Shown here piece after piece: positions 1 to 6,065 of a DNA stretch of 7,499 nucleotides. This stretch comes from CAZECE01 sp964510525 (GTDB taxonomy: Bacteria > Pseudomonadota > Gammaproteobacteria > Pseudomonadales > JANQJO01), in assembly GCA_964510525.1 (NCBI GenBank), contig CAZECE010000072.1, positions 1 to 7,499 on the forward strand, in the 5' to 3' direction. How positions within the stretch are numbered: the first letter of the stretch is position 1; every line of letters begins with the position of its first letter. A model generated the notes under the pieces. That model was not told where the DNA came from. It did not search any database and worked only from the letters and a program-made list of their open reading frames with translations. The position numbers and the translations under genes were made by a program.

Positions 1-57
1 AGCGAGGCACAGACTTGGGTGATAGCAGGGTGTGACTTGGGAGCACTTACCCTTTGG

Positions 58-78
58 ATTCCAGATCAAGTCTGGAAT
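58..78 (+). repeat. Palindrome A, unit 1
   Basis: Perfect 8-bp stem, ATTCCAGA (58-65) and TCTGGAAT (71-78), around the 5-nt loop TCAAG. GACG follows. This is the reference orientation for the family in this window. Confidence 0.85.
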
Positions 79-93
79 GACGAGCGTGAAGCT

Positions 94-114
94 AACCCAG
101 ATCAAGTCTGGAAT
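94..114 (+). repeat. Palindrome B, unit 1 (degenerate left arm)
   Basis: The right arm TCTGGAAT (107-114), the loop TCAAG (102-106) and the GACG tail match palindrome A. The left arm is AACCCAGA, so only the five base pairs next to the loop (CCAGA/TCTGG) plus the outermost pair remain. Confidence 0.75.
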
Positions 115-157
115 GACGATAAACCGTTTAATGAGCACGGAATTCAGTAAGTACGTC

Positions 158-178
158 ACCCCAAACTTGATTTGGGGT
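158..178 (-). repeat. Palindrome C, unit 1 (inverted member)
   Basis: Perfect 8-bp stem, ACCCCAAA (158-165) and TTTGGGGT (171-178), around the loop CTTGA. Read on the minus strand the loop is TCAAG and the tail is GACG, as in palindrome A. It is therefore an inverted family member with a different stem sequence. Confidence 0.85.
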
Positions 179-241
179 CCAGGGAGCGAGGCACAGAGTT
201 GGGTGAGAGCAGGGTGTGACTTGGGAGTACTTACCCTTTGG

Positions 242-262
242 ATTCCAGATCAAGTCTGGAAT
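242..262 (+). repeat. Palindrome A, unit 2
   Basis: Identical to the hairpin at 58-78, in the second 184-bp unit: perfect 8-bp stem with loop TCAAG. Confidence 0.85.
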
Positions 263-277
263 GACGAGCGTGAAGCT

Positions 278-298
278 AACCCAGATCAAGTCTGGAAT
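278..298 (+). repeat. Palindrome B, unit 2 (degenerate left arm)
   Basis: Identical to the element at 94-114. The same two mismatched stem pairs are retained, so the degeneration came before the tandem duplication. Confidence 0.75.
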
Positions 299-341
299 GA
301 CGATAAACCGTCTAATGAGCACGGAATTCAGTAAGTACGTC

Positions 342-362
342 ACCCCAAACTTGATTTGGGGT
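342..362 (-). repeat. Palindrome C, unit 2 (inverted member)
   Basis: Identical to the element at 158-178. The second tandem unit ends six bases after it, at 368, where unique sequence begins. Confidence 0.85.
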
Positions 363-424
363 CCAGGGCGGTTGGCAAGATGTGAGTGCGTCACGATAAA
401 GCTCATTAGAAATCCCCCTGACTG

Positions 425-454
425 TTGACTATGCTGTTAACAGGCCGGCATTAA
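425..454 (+). promoter_or_regulatory. Possible sigma70 promoter for the envelope genes
   Basis: TTGACT (425-430) is a 5/6 match to the -35 consensus. The best -10 at 18 nt spacing is CATTAA (449-454), only 3/6, followed by an AT-rich stretch. An 11-bp direct repeat, CATCAAGGGTG, lies downstream at 464-474 and 476-486; its second copy supplies the AAGGG ribosome-binding site of the next gene. The rest of 369-493 shows nothing else. The promoter call is weak because of the poor -10. Confidence 0.3.
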
Positions 455-493
455 TAAAACAGTCATCAAGGGTGCCATCAAGGGTGTCAGTTC

Positions 494-1234
494 GTGGATA
501 ACAAAATTAGCGTATTTTGCGCCATGCTGAGTGTGGTTGTGGTGGGCTTTATGGTGGTTGATGCCAAACGCTCTTCTTACAATCGAATGGCAAAAATGGA
601 TGCTAATGCCGAGGTTTCAGCCGCGCAACCCGATTGGCAAACGCTGGATCGAGAGGCGTCAGAGGGGGGCCCCACTCGCTTGTTGAAATCCAAACATGAT
701 GGCGATCAGTTGCCCACCGAGCTGAAGCTGGATCCTGAGTTACGTGTTTCGACTGATGCCGCCGATGCCATTAGGCCGTTAGAGGCCATTCAGATAGAAA
801 CCCTTGCTGTGGAGCCGACTGTTTCGGCTTGGGAATGGGCGGCTTTGGATCAAACGCCTTCTTTTACGGTCAGTGAGCAGGTCACGCAAAAAACTGCCGT
901 TACATTTGATGCGGCATCATTGAAGCAAGTGACTCAAGGTGATCGAGTGGATTTGCCGTTACCGGCAGGTCAGCAGTATACCGCTCAGGTGGATCATGTG
1001 AAGACGATGCCCAATGGCGACCGCAACTGGCAAGGGCATTTGGCAGACACAGAGACGCATTATCCGGTTGTTTTTACTCTGGGTACGGCGACGGCCTTTG
1101 CGACCATTACCACGCCGGAAGGCAGCTATACCTTAGAAACAGTGGGGGGGAGTGGCTGGGTGTATAAAAACCCTCAAGATGCGGAGTTAAGCACGGAAGG
1201 CTTTGTTGATGCATTACCGGTCCCTCAGCCCTAA
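494..1234 (+). CDS. Membrane-anchored protein with protease-propeptide-like C-terminal domain
   Basis: A 246-residue protein with a single N-terminal hydrophobic segment (about residues 6-23, VFCAMLSVVVVGFMVV) followed by basic residues (DAKR). Residues about 30-130 are a polar, probably flexible linker. Residues about 134-232 look like a compact beta domain, with GDRVDLPLPAGQQY, NGDRNWQGHL and TPEGSYTLE in that order. From memory this resembles the propeptide region at the N-terminus of bacterial reprolysin-like metalloproteases, but no protease domain follows here. The start is GTG at 494, with AAGGG (480-484) nine bases upstream; an internal ATG at 524 is the alternative and would shorten the hydrophobic segment. 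The end overlaps the next gene by 26 nt, so the two are probably translationally coupled. The domain probably faces the periplasm. Function is unknown; a pilin-like or trafficking role is equally open. Confidence 0.75.
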   Translation: MDNKISVFCAMLSVVVVGFMVVDAKRSSYNRMAKMDANAEVSAAQPDWQTLDREASEGGPTRLLKSKHDGDQLPTELKLDPELRVSTDAADAIRPLEAIQIETLAVEPTVSAWEWAALDQTPSFTVSEQVTQKTAVTFDAASLKQVTQGDRVDLPLPAGQQYTAQVDHVKTMPNGDRNWQGHLADTETHYPVVFTLGTATAFATITTPEGSYTLETVGGSGWVYKNPQDAELSTEGFVDALPVPQP

Positions 1235-2108
1235 GCTTAAATTAAGTCGTGGTCTTAAATTACCTGCCAGCGTTACACTTTTCCGTTTAGGATTATTCGG
1301 CACAGGATTAGTGCATGCCAGCTTGGCGATCGGCATGGCATCGGTGTTGTTTCCCAGCGCGTCGGGGTTGGTGTCAACATTTTTCATTGCGTTTGGATTA
1401 CTGCCTACGTTTAATCGGCTGTTAGATGAAAACGCTCACGCCATTTGGGACAAAGCAGAACACCCCATTGCGGCCAATGCGAAAACCGTACTCGGATTGT
1501 TTGCGATTTTTTTGGGTATTTTTACCGTCTATTTTTTTCTAGCGTCTTACCTTTCAGCTGAAAAAGCGCAGTCTGTTTTTGAAAAACAGTTAGCAGGCGT
1601 CAGCCCGCTGAGTCGACTGACAACGCAGGACTTCGATGATTTTATGATGATTCTGAAACACAACGTAGTAGTGCTGTATGTGTTTTTCTTTATCTCAATC
1701 GTTTACCAACTGGGCGCTATGTTTGTGTTGGCCTGGAATGCGTCGGTGTGGGGAGCGGTGTTTGGCTTTTTATTGCAAGCACACGCATTGCCAACGGAAG
1801 TTATGCGCGTTGCCCCAATCTCAGGGGGGCATGAAGTTGGCTTTTCAAGTTATCAATCAGGTTTGTTGGTGTTGTCTTTTTTGCCGCACTTAAGCTTAGA
1901 GGCCGTGGGCTATATTGTGGCGGCCATGTCCGGTTTGTTTTTGGGAAAAGCATTACGACGGTACACGATCGACAGCGCTGAATTTACTCGTGTGATGAAC
2001 GCGTGTTTTTTGTTGTTTTTGTTGTCTCCTTTGATGATTTCTGTCGCGGCATGGTTGGAATCTCACTGTTTTCCTGTATGGTTGAATTCTGTTATTCAAC
2101 TGGATTAA
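1209..2108 (+). CDS. SpoIIM/DUF95-family multi-pass membrane protein
   Basis: About 299 residues with roughly seven hydrophobic segments (near residues 25-49, 53-68, 92-115, 151-173, 175-190, 217-246 and 265-284). Two signatures suggest the SpoIIM (stage II sporulation protein M, DUF95) family: FVLAWNASVWGAVFG (172-186), matching the family's Asn-containing membrane segment, and LPHLSLEAVGYIVAAMSGL (225-243), matching its His/Glu-containing segment. The N-terminal part, with LVHASLAIGMASVLFP, recalls archaeal members. I chose the ATG at 1209 because GGAAGG (1195-1200) sits eight bases before it; a TTG at 1203 is in frame but only two bases from that site. The gene begins inside the previous one. 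SpoIIM itself works with SpoIID and SpoIIP in engulfment, but this bacterium gives no sign of sporulating and those partners are absent from the window, so the role is unknown. Confidence 0.75.
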   Translation: MHYRSLSPKLKLSRGLKLPASVTLFRLGLFGTGLVHASLAIGMASVLFPSASGLVSTFFIAFGLLPTFNRLLDENAHAIWDKAEHPIAANAKTVLGLFAIFLGIFTVYFFLASYLSAEKAQSVFEKQLAGVSPLSRLTTQDFDDFMMILKHNVVVLYVFFFISIVYQLGAMFVLAWNASVWGAVFGFLLQAHALPTEVMRVAPISGGHEVGFSSYQSGLLVLSFLPHLSLEAVGYIVAAMSGLFLGKALRRYTIDSAEFTRVMNACFLLFLLSPLMISVAAWLESHCFPVWLNSVIQLD

Positions 2109-2120
2109 TGGAGTGTTCAA

Positions 2121-2678
2121 ATGATGTGGTTAAAGCAGATGGCTGTTGCCATGATGTTGCTTGGGTTGCCGTTAATTGGTGTATCAGCAGAGCGAGGTGT
2201 TGCAGAGGGTTGGGATGTTTCAGTGCGGCTTGGAGCGGAACTGGAATACGTCGAGCTGGATGTGGCGGATGAATCTCTAAATCCGTTGCTCGCTAAGTTG
2301 GCCGTTGGTGCTCACCTAGGGTATGGGTTGGGGGTTGAGTTGCATGTCGCGGCCTCCGTTAAAGACGATAATGTCTCCAATGTGGTGTTGGATGTCCCAC
2401 AATACGCAGCGGCTTACATCACCTACGCGGATTATCTGGTACAAGGTCTGTTGTTAAAAGTCTATCTTGGTCGAGCCGAAGTGGAAGTGGATACCAACTT
2501 AAATGGTTCTGGATCGCCGGGCTCGCAACGGTTTCGTGATGACAGTTTTGGTGTGTCACTGGAAGAGCGTTTGACTCGATTTCCAAACATGGCGGTAACC
2601 GCAGGGTATCGTCGGTTGTTTAAAGATGAAGACATGAAACTGGGTGTGATCAGTGTGGGGGCTAACTATGTTTTCTAG
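2121..2678 (+). CDS. Small outer-membrane beta-barrel protein
   Basis: A 185-residue protein with a signal peptide (MMWLKQ, hydrophobic core to about residue 20, likely cleavage after VSA at 23). The mature part alternates polar and hydrophobic residues in about eight strands, including WDVSVRLGAELEYVELDV, LAVGAHLGYGLGVELHVAA and MKLGVISVGANYVF. The last residue is Phe, the usual C-terminal signal for BAM-dependent outer-membrane insertion. It resembles the eight-stranded OmpA/OmpW-like barrels (outer-membrane beta-barrel domain families), but I cannot name a specific member. A ribosome-binding site, GGAG (2110-2113), lies seven bases before ATG 2121; a second ATG follows directly. The gene starts 12 nt after the SpoIIM-like gene and its end overlaps the lipoprotein gene. 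It is probably the outer-membrane component of this cluster. Confidence 0.8.
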   Translation: MMWLKQMAVAMMLLGLPLIGVSAERGVAEGWDVSVRLGAELEYVELDVADESLNPLLAKLAVGAHLGYGLGVELHVAASVKDDNVSNVVLDVPQYAAAYITYADYLVQGLLLKVYLGRAEVEVDTNLNGSGSPGSQRFRDDSFGVSLEERLTRFPNMAVTAGYRRLFKDEDMKLGVISVGANYVF

Positions 2679-3993
2679 CATTCCTTTCATTCAATTCCAA
2701 AACATGCGATTACAAAAAAATAAATTACACAAGTTATTGAGTGTTTGCGGCTTAGGTTTTTGGATAGCCGCTGTCCTAGTGGGTTGTGGTGGTGAATCCG
2801 GAGACAGCCAATCATTGCGTGAAGCGGTCAGAGCAGGCGCGCTCAATGCGACGGCCATTGTGGTGCGTGCCGATCAAAATATTGATCGTATCGCTTTGGC
2901 AGAACAGCTGCAGTATCGGGCTTATGCAATTTTAAGCGATGGCTCAGAAACGGATGTGACCACGGACGTGGCTTGGTCCGTCGATAACGATGTGGTCGCG
3001 AGTATCACCTCGAATGGTTTATTAACAGCGGCTGTGCTTGAAGGCGCCGAAGTGGTGAACACCTATGGCGTCAGTGTCCAAGCGTCGTTGGCGAGTTTAA
3101 TCGGTGCTGCTAACTTAACGGTGTCGGACGCGACCCTGAGTGCATTGACCTTGACCCCAGATAGCCCAACTGTAGACGAGTGCCGGACGCAAACGTTTTC
3201 AGTCGTTGGGCGTTTTGCCGATGGCAGTGATCGTGTCAATGTGTCCGGTTTGGTGTATGAAAGCAGTGATACAACGAAAGCGGCGTTTGCGTCTGAGGCA
3301 TCATCACAGCTGTTAACCTTTGATTCAACGTTGGATGCCAATTCAGTGGATACACCCATTACTGTGACGGTGACCAGCCAAGGAATCCAGGGCGCGACAC
3401 CGGTGAGTATCGCCAATACCTTGCAAAGCTTAACCGTGCAAGGGGAAACTCGAATTGCGTTACCCAGGACGGACACCAGTAACACGACAACCTCAACAGT
3501 AACCTCAATGGTTCCCTTATCTGTTTTAGCTAACTATGGTGGCGATGCGGTGGATATCACGGCGCAATCTGTGTTTCTCAGTGGGAATAGTGATGTTTTA
3601 ACCGTTGATGCGCAAGGTCAGGTGACCGGGCAAGCTAGTGGTGTAACGCAAGTGACCGCGAGCTGCGGCGGTGTCTCAGCACAAATCGAAATCACCGTTG
3701 CTGATATTGAGGATTATAAAATTGAAACATCGGCGGATCAGCCATTGTTTCCGGATGATGAAATCATCCTGACGTATGTGCAGGAATTTTCTGATGGCGT
3801 CGAAGTGGACATCAGCAACGATGAACTGACGGATTGGACCATTTTAGATGGCGCGGACGTGATTGACAGCCTGATAGATGGTGTTCTGATAATGGACGGC
3901 ACCTTCGTGGGATATAACGACGATTCGATCCGACTCCAAGCCACTTACGATGGCGCTAATGCGGTGACGATTGAGTTGAGTATTGCGAATTGA
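2668..3993 (+). CDS. Lipoprotein with about four bacterial Ig-like domains
   Basis: From ATG 2668 the protein has 441 residues. A lipoprotein signal ends in the lipobox LVGC, with the lipidated Cys at residue 40 (codon 2785-2787). Gly follows the Cys, so there is no Asp retention signal and outer-membrane sorting is expected. The rest is four beta-rich repeats of about 90 residues (about 60-153, 156-248, 251-344, 348-441). They share SDGS/ADGS-type turns and hallmarks of Big_2-like Ig folds, e.g. VAWSVDNDVVASITSNGLLTA and VLTVDAQGQVTGQASG; the last repeat is degenerate. Cys 172 and Cys 333 could form a disulphide. Start choice is uncertain: 2668 overlaps the upstream stop by 11 nt and follows a G-run (2657-2661), while ATG 2704 gives a standard 28-residue lipoprotein signal but has no ribosome-binding site. 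A surface or periplasmic scaffold or adhesin-like role is inferred. Confidence 0.8.
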   Translation: MFSSIPFIQFQNMRLQKNKLHKLLSVCGLGFWIAAVLVGCGGESGDSQSLREAVRAGALNATAIVVRADQNIDRIALAEQLQYRAYAILSDGSETDVTTDVAWSVDNDVVASITSNGLLTAAVLEGAEVVNTYGVSVQASLASLIGAANLTVSDATLSALTLTPDSPTVDECRTQTFSVVGRFADGSDRVNVSGLVYESSDTTKAAFASEASSQLLTFDSTLDANSVDTPITVTVTSQGIQGATPVSIANTLQSLTVQGETRIALPRTDTSNTTTSTVTSMVPLSVLANYGGDAVDITAQSVFLSGNSDVLTVDAQGQVTGQASGVTQVTASCGGVSAQIEITVADIEDYKIETSADQPLFPDDEIILTYVQEFSDGVEVDISNDELTDWTILDGADVIDSLIDGVLIMDGTFVGYNDDSIRLQATYDGANAVTIELSIAN

Positions 3994-4008
3994 TGTTTGG
4001 GCTGGCCC

Positions 4009-4698
4009 TTAGTGTACTCTTCTTTTTTTAGAATCTGGAGGAGTGAACTCAGTTGGGGTAGCGGCCCGTTTTTCTACAGATGCGGCAGGTTTTTTTGTGA
4101 TCTCAGCGGTATTGTCACTGCGTAAGTGTAGGTGGTTAGTCATAGTTAAGGGATTAGGAGGCTCAGAGGTGCTTTTATGCAAATACAACAGGCTCTCTAA
4201 TGCGGCTGGGTTGGGGGTCTTAGTTCCGAACTGTTTTTGATATGGATTAGGCGACAGCATACTACACAGTGCACCGATATCTTTAATGCTCAAGGGTAAG
4301 GGCATACCTAATTTGCTCGCCGTGGGAATGGCTGCTGGAAAGTGAAGTTCAATTAATCTGAGTATTTGCTGAGTGCGTTGGCTGCGTTTCTTTTGTTTTT
4401 TTAAGACGACCTGTTCCAGTGGTGTTTTGGTGAGGGTCTGATGACACAATACGGGTTTTCTTAAGGAGGACATTGTTATTGTGGATTTAGTTATTGTGGA
4501 TTTAGTTATTAAGGTGTGTTGCTGTTCATCTATGTTAATAACGGCGACTTTCTCAGACCATCTGATTTTTTTTTGAGTGCACCTGACTTTGTTGTTTTGA
4601 GTGTTTGTGGGGCGGGCTTCAGAAAAAGGGTTGACAGAAGAGCCTGCTACAGGGTTTTGAGAAAGAGAGTCAGGATAAGTGGCGGCAGTATGCGTCAT
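4009..4698 (-). CDS. Basic protein with weak ProQ/FinO-like segment
   Basis: A 229-residue, Lys/Arg-rich protein, transcribed toward the lipoprotein gene with 15 bp between the two stop codons. Residues 1-95 are low complexity and include an ITKST tandem repeat. Residues about 100-150 hold KKQKKRSQRTQQILRLIE, then HFPAAIP and PLPLSIKDIGAL. That spacing recalls the start of ProQ/FinO RNA-binding domains (a hydrophobic helix, FP, then a PLKIGI-type strand). The second half of a ProQ domain is hard to recognise; residues 165-215 align only loosely. The tail is PPDSKKRRVH, a basic cluster. No strong ribosome-binding site precedes the ATG at 4698, so the start is uncertain. If the ProQ match holds it would be an RNA chaperone; otherwise it is an unknown basic protein. 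The uninterrupted 690-bp frame favours a real gene. Confidence 0.55.
   Translation of the reverse strand: MTHTAATYPDSLSQNPVAGSSVNPFSEARPTNTQNNKVRCTQKKIRWSEKVAVINIDEQQHTLITKSTITKSTITMSSLRKPVLCHQTLTKTPLEQVVLKKQKKRSQRTQQILRLIELHFPAAIPTASKLGMPLPLSIKDIGALCSMLSPNPYQKQFGTKTPNPAALESLLYLHKSTSEPPNPLTMTNHLHLRSDNTAEITKKPAASVEKRAATPTEFTPPDSKKRRVH
4475..4510 (-). repeat. 15-bp tandem repeat inside the basic-protein gene
   Basis: Two perfect copies of GTTATTGTGGATTTA (plus-strand reading, 4475-4489 and 4490-4504) plus a partial third, GTTATT. The period is a multiple of three, so the repeat adds in-frame ITKST units to the protein and copy-number changes would not shift the frame. Confidence 0.85.
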
Positions 4699-4800
4699 GG
4701 TATGTAACTTATTGTGGCTTAATTTTTGATGTTATCTTAATCTTTTTTGGGGTGTAAAAATATAAGAGGTGATCTTTTATTGATCGCTTTGATAAAAGTA

Positions 4801-4828
4801 AGGGTAAAATTCAAGTGTTTTGTGTCAA
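4801..4828 (-). promoter_or_regulatory. Possible promoter of the basic-protein gene
   Basis: On the minus strand a perfect -35 box, TTGACA, lies at 4828-4823. With 16 nt spacing the -10 would be TACCCT (4806-4801), a 3/6 match. Transcription would begin about 100 nt before ATG 4698. The -35 is excellent but the -10 is poor. Confidence 0.35.
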
Positions 4829-4932
4829 AAGTCGGGGTAAAACGGTTTTTTTTTAGTTTCACTGATTAGTTTCATACCTAGCTACATAGCGATAGCGGAT
4901 GTTGACTGGCGATGATTTTAGCAGTTTCTGAT

Positions 4933-4977
4933 CTTAACGGGTTAAGAGGCTTCAATTTCTCATGCTCGCCTTAACCC
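4933..4977 (+). promoter_or_regulatory. Three-part CTTAAC/GTTAAG inverted repeat before rfbB
   Basis: CTTAAC (4933-4938), GGGTTAAG (4939-4946) and CTTAACCC (4970-4977) can pair in two exclusive ways: the first with the second, as a small hairpin, or the second with the third, as a perfect 8-bp stem with a 23-nt loop. The last segment ends 48 nt before the rfbB start. It could be an operator with repeated half-sites or a leader-RNA switch. The pairing is visible; the function is inferred. Confidence 0.45.
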
Positions 4978-5025
4978 ACTCTTTTGCAGTAACATACCGC
5001 CCCAAATAACAATGGGAACATCCGT

Positions 5026-6063
5026 ATGACTGTATTGGTAACCGGTGGGGCCGGGTTTATTGGCTCTAATTTTGTACTGCAATGGTTGGCTGAGGAAAAC
5101 AGCCCCGTGGTGAATCTGGATAAGCTCACCTATGCCGGCAATTTGGATAATTTGGCCTCAGAAAAAGACAACCCAAACCACATTTTTGTGCAAGGCGACA
5201 TCCAGGATGCTGAGCTCTTGAGAAAACTGTTTTCAGAGCACAAACCAACAGCAGTTGTTCATTTTGCTGCTGAGAGCCATGTGGATCGATCCATTTCAGG
5301 GCCTGAAGCCTTTATTCAAACCAATCTGGTGGGTACGTATCAGTTGTTGGAAGCGGCCCGACAGTATTGGTCGCAATTGTCTGAAGATGCGCAAGCCCAG
5401 TTTCGTTTTTTGCATGTTTCAACCGATGAGGTGTATGGATCCTTGTCACCGACCGACCCCGCGTTCAGCGAAACTACGCCGTATCAGCCTAATAGCCCAT
5501 ATTCAGCCTCTAAGGCCGGTTCTGATCATTTGGTCCGAGCCTATCATCACACCTATGGCTTACCGACCCTGACCACCAATTGCTCGAATAACTACGGGCC
5601 GTTGCAATACCCTGAAAAATTGATCCCTCTGATGATCAACACCGCGTTGGCGGAAAAGCCCTTACCCGTTTACGGTGATGGCAGTAACATCCGCGATTGG
5701 TTGTACGTTGGGGATCACTGTCGTGCCATCCGTACGGTGCTGGCCAACGGCAAAGTGGGGGAGGTGTATAACATCGGCGGCAATGCCGAGATGAGTAATT
5801 TGGATGTGGTGAAAACGCTCTGTGCCTTGTTGGATAAGCGTCGCCCACGGGCCAATGGGGCTTCTTATGCTGAGCTGATTTCATTTGTTGAAGATCGGTT
5901 GGGCCATGATTGGCGATACGCGATTGATGCCAATAAAATTGCAACCGAATTGGGCTGGCAACCTCAAGAAACCTTCGAAACCGGCTTTGCCAAAACCATC
6001 GACTGGTATTTGGATAACGCGACTGTGATGGAGCCGGCGCAGAAAAAAGAAGCCTTGGCGTAG
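5026..6063 (+). CDS. rfbB: dTDP-glucose 4,6-dehydratase
   Basis: A 345-residue extended short-chain dehydrogenase/reductase (family length about 350) that converts dTDP-glucose to dTDP-4-keto-6-deoxyglucose in the cytoplasm, using bound NAD+. The NAD-binding motif TGGAGFIGS covers residues 6-14. HFAAESHVDRSI (79-90) is typical of RmlB. The catalytic Thr133-Asp134-Glu135 lies in STDEVYG, and the Tyr159/Lys163 pair in YSASK. NNYGP (188-192), PVYGDGSNIRDWLYV (214-228) and the C-terminal RLGHDWRYAID (291-301) complete the family signature. All key residues are present. ATG 5026 is preceded by GGGA (5014-5017) with eight bases of spacing. rfbA follows after 44 nt and the two are probably co-transcribed. 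rmlB is an equivalent name. Confidence 0.97.
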   Translation: MTVLVTGGAGFIGSNFVLQWLAEENSPVVNLDKLTYAGNLDNLASEKDNPNHIFVQGDIQDAELLRKLFSEHKPTAVVHFAAESHVDRSISGPEAFIQTNLVGTYQLLEAARQYWSQLSEDAQAQFRFLHVSTDEVYGSLSPTDPAFSETTPYQPNSPYSASKAGSDHLVRAYHHTYGLPTLTTNCSNNYGPLQYPEKLIPLMINTALAEKPLPVYGDGSNIRDWLYVGDHCRAIRTVLANGKVGEVYNIGGNAEMSNLDVVKTLCALLDKRRPRANGASYAELISFVEDRLGHDWRYAIDANKIATELGWQPQETFETGFAKTIDWYLDNATVMEPAQKKEALA

Positions 6064-6065
6064 AT

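Larger units (their letters stand above)
1..368. repeat. Tandem duplication, two 184-bp units
   Basis: Positions 1-184 and 185-368 are head-to-tail copies that differ at only four places (14/198, 23/207, 44/228 and 128/312). The first copy begins at the window edge, so further copies may lie upstream. Each unit holds three hairpins of one palindrome family. Open frames cross the unit on both strands and give peptides such as PDQVWND and PDLIWNP. Peptides of this kind are familiar from spurious proteins translated from dispersed palindromic repeats, so I call no gene here. The high identity suggests a recent duplication or ongoing homogenisation. Confidence 0.95.
4699..5025. other. AT-rich intergenic region between divergent genes
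   Basis: This 327-bp region separates the minus-strand basic-protein gene from rfbB and must carry promoters for both, unless the former is not a gene. It is clearly more AT-rich than its flanks, with a nine-T run (4846-4854) and three GGGT(GT)AAAA-like stretches (around 4749, 4801 and 4834). A plus-strand TTGACT lies at 4902-4907 but no good -10 follows at 16-18 nt. I see no RNA gene, and no GGCGGTAG ops element that would suggest RfaH control of the sugar genes. Confidence 0.6.

Noticed and set aside
1..368. CRISPR array
   Set aside because: Repeats are whole 184-bp units containing hairpins, with no regular unique spacers of about 30 bp and no cas genes nearby.
32..428. Open frames on both strands across the 184-bp tandem units (32-334 and 216-428 plus, 128-406 minus)
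   Set aside because: They consist almost wholly of repeat translation (PDQVWND, PDLIWNP motifs), repeat themselves with the unit, and have no convincing ribosome-binding site. They are artefacts of the palindromic repeat.
3063..3485. Minus-strand frame inside the Ig-domain lipoprotein gene
   Set aside because: It is antisense to a well-supported gene and carries no family motif; long antisense frames are common opposite Thr/Ser/Val-rich coding sequence.
3994..4008. GGGCTGGCCC as a terminator between the convergent genes
   Set aside because: The loop would be only two bases with a 4-bp stem, and no T-run follows on either strand.
4043..4240. Short plus-strand frame opposite the basic-protein gene
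   Set aside because: It lies inside the longer 229-codon minus-strand frame, shows no family motif, and its apparent ribosome-binding site (GGAGGA) is the reverse complement of Pro/Ser codons of that gene.
4462..4470. Plus-strand TAAGGAGGA, a near-perfect ribosome-binding sequence
   Set aside because: The following frames (TTG 4473, GTG 4481) are short or badly spaced, and the sequence is explained as codons of the minus-strand gene.
4886..4915. Possible ops/JUMPstart element upstream of the sugar genes
   Set aside because: GATAGCGGATG only loosely resembles GGCGGTAG; the core does not match.
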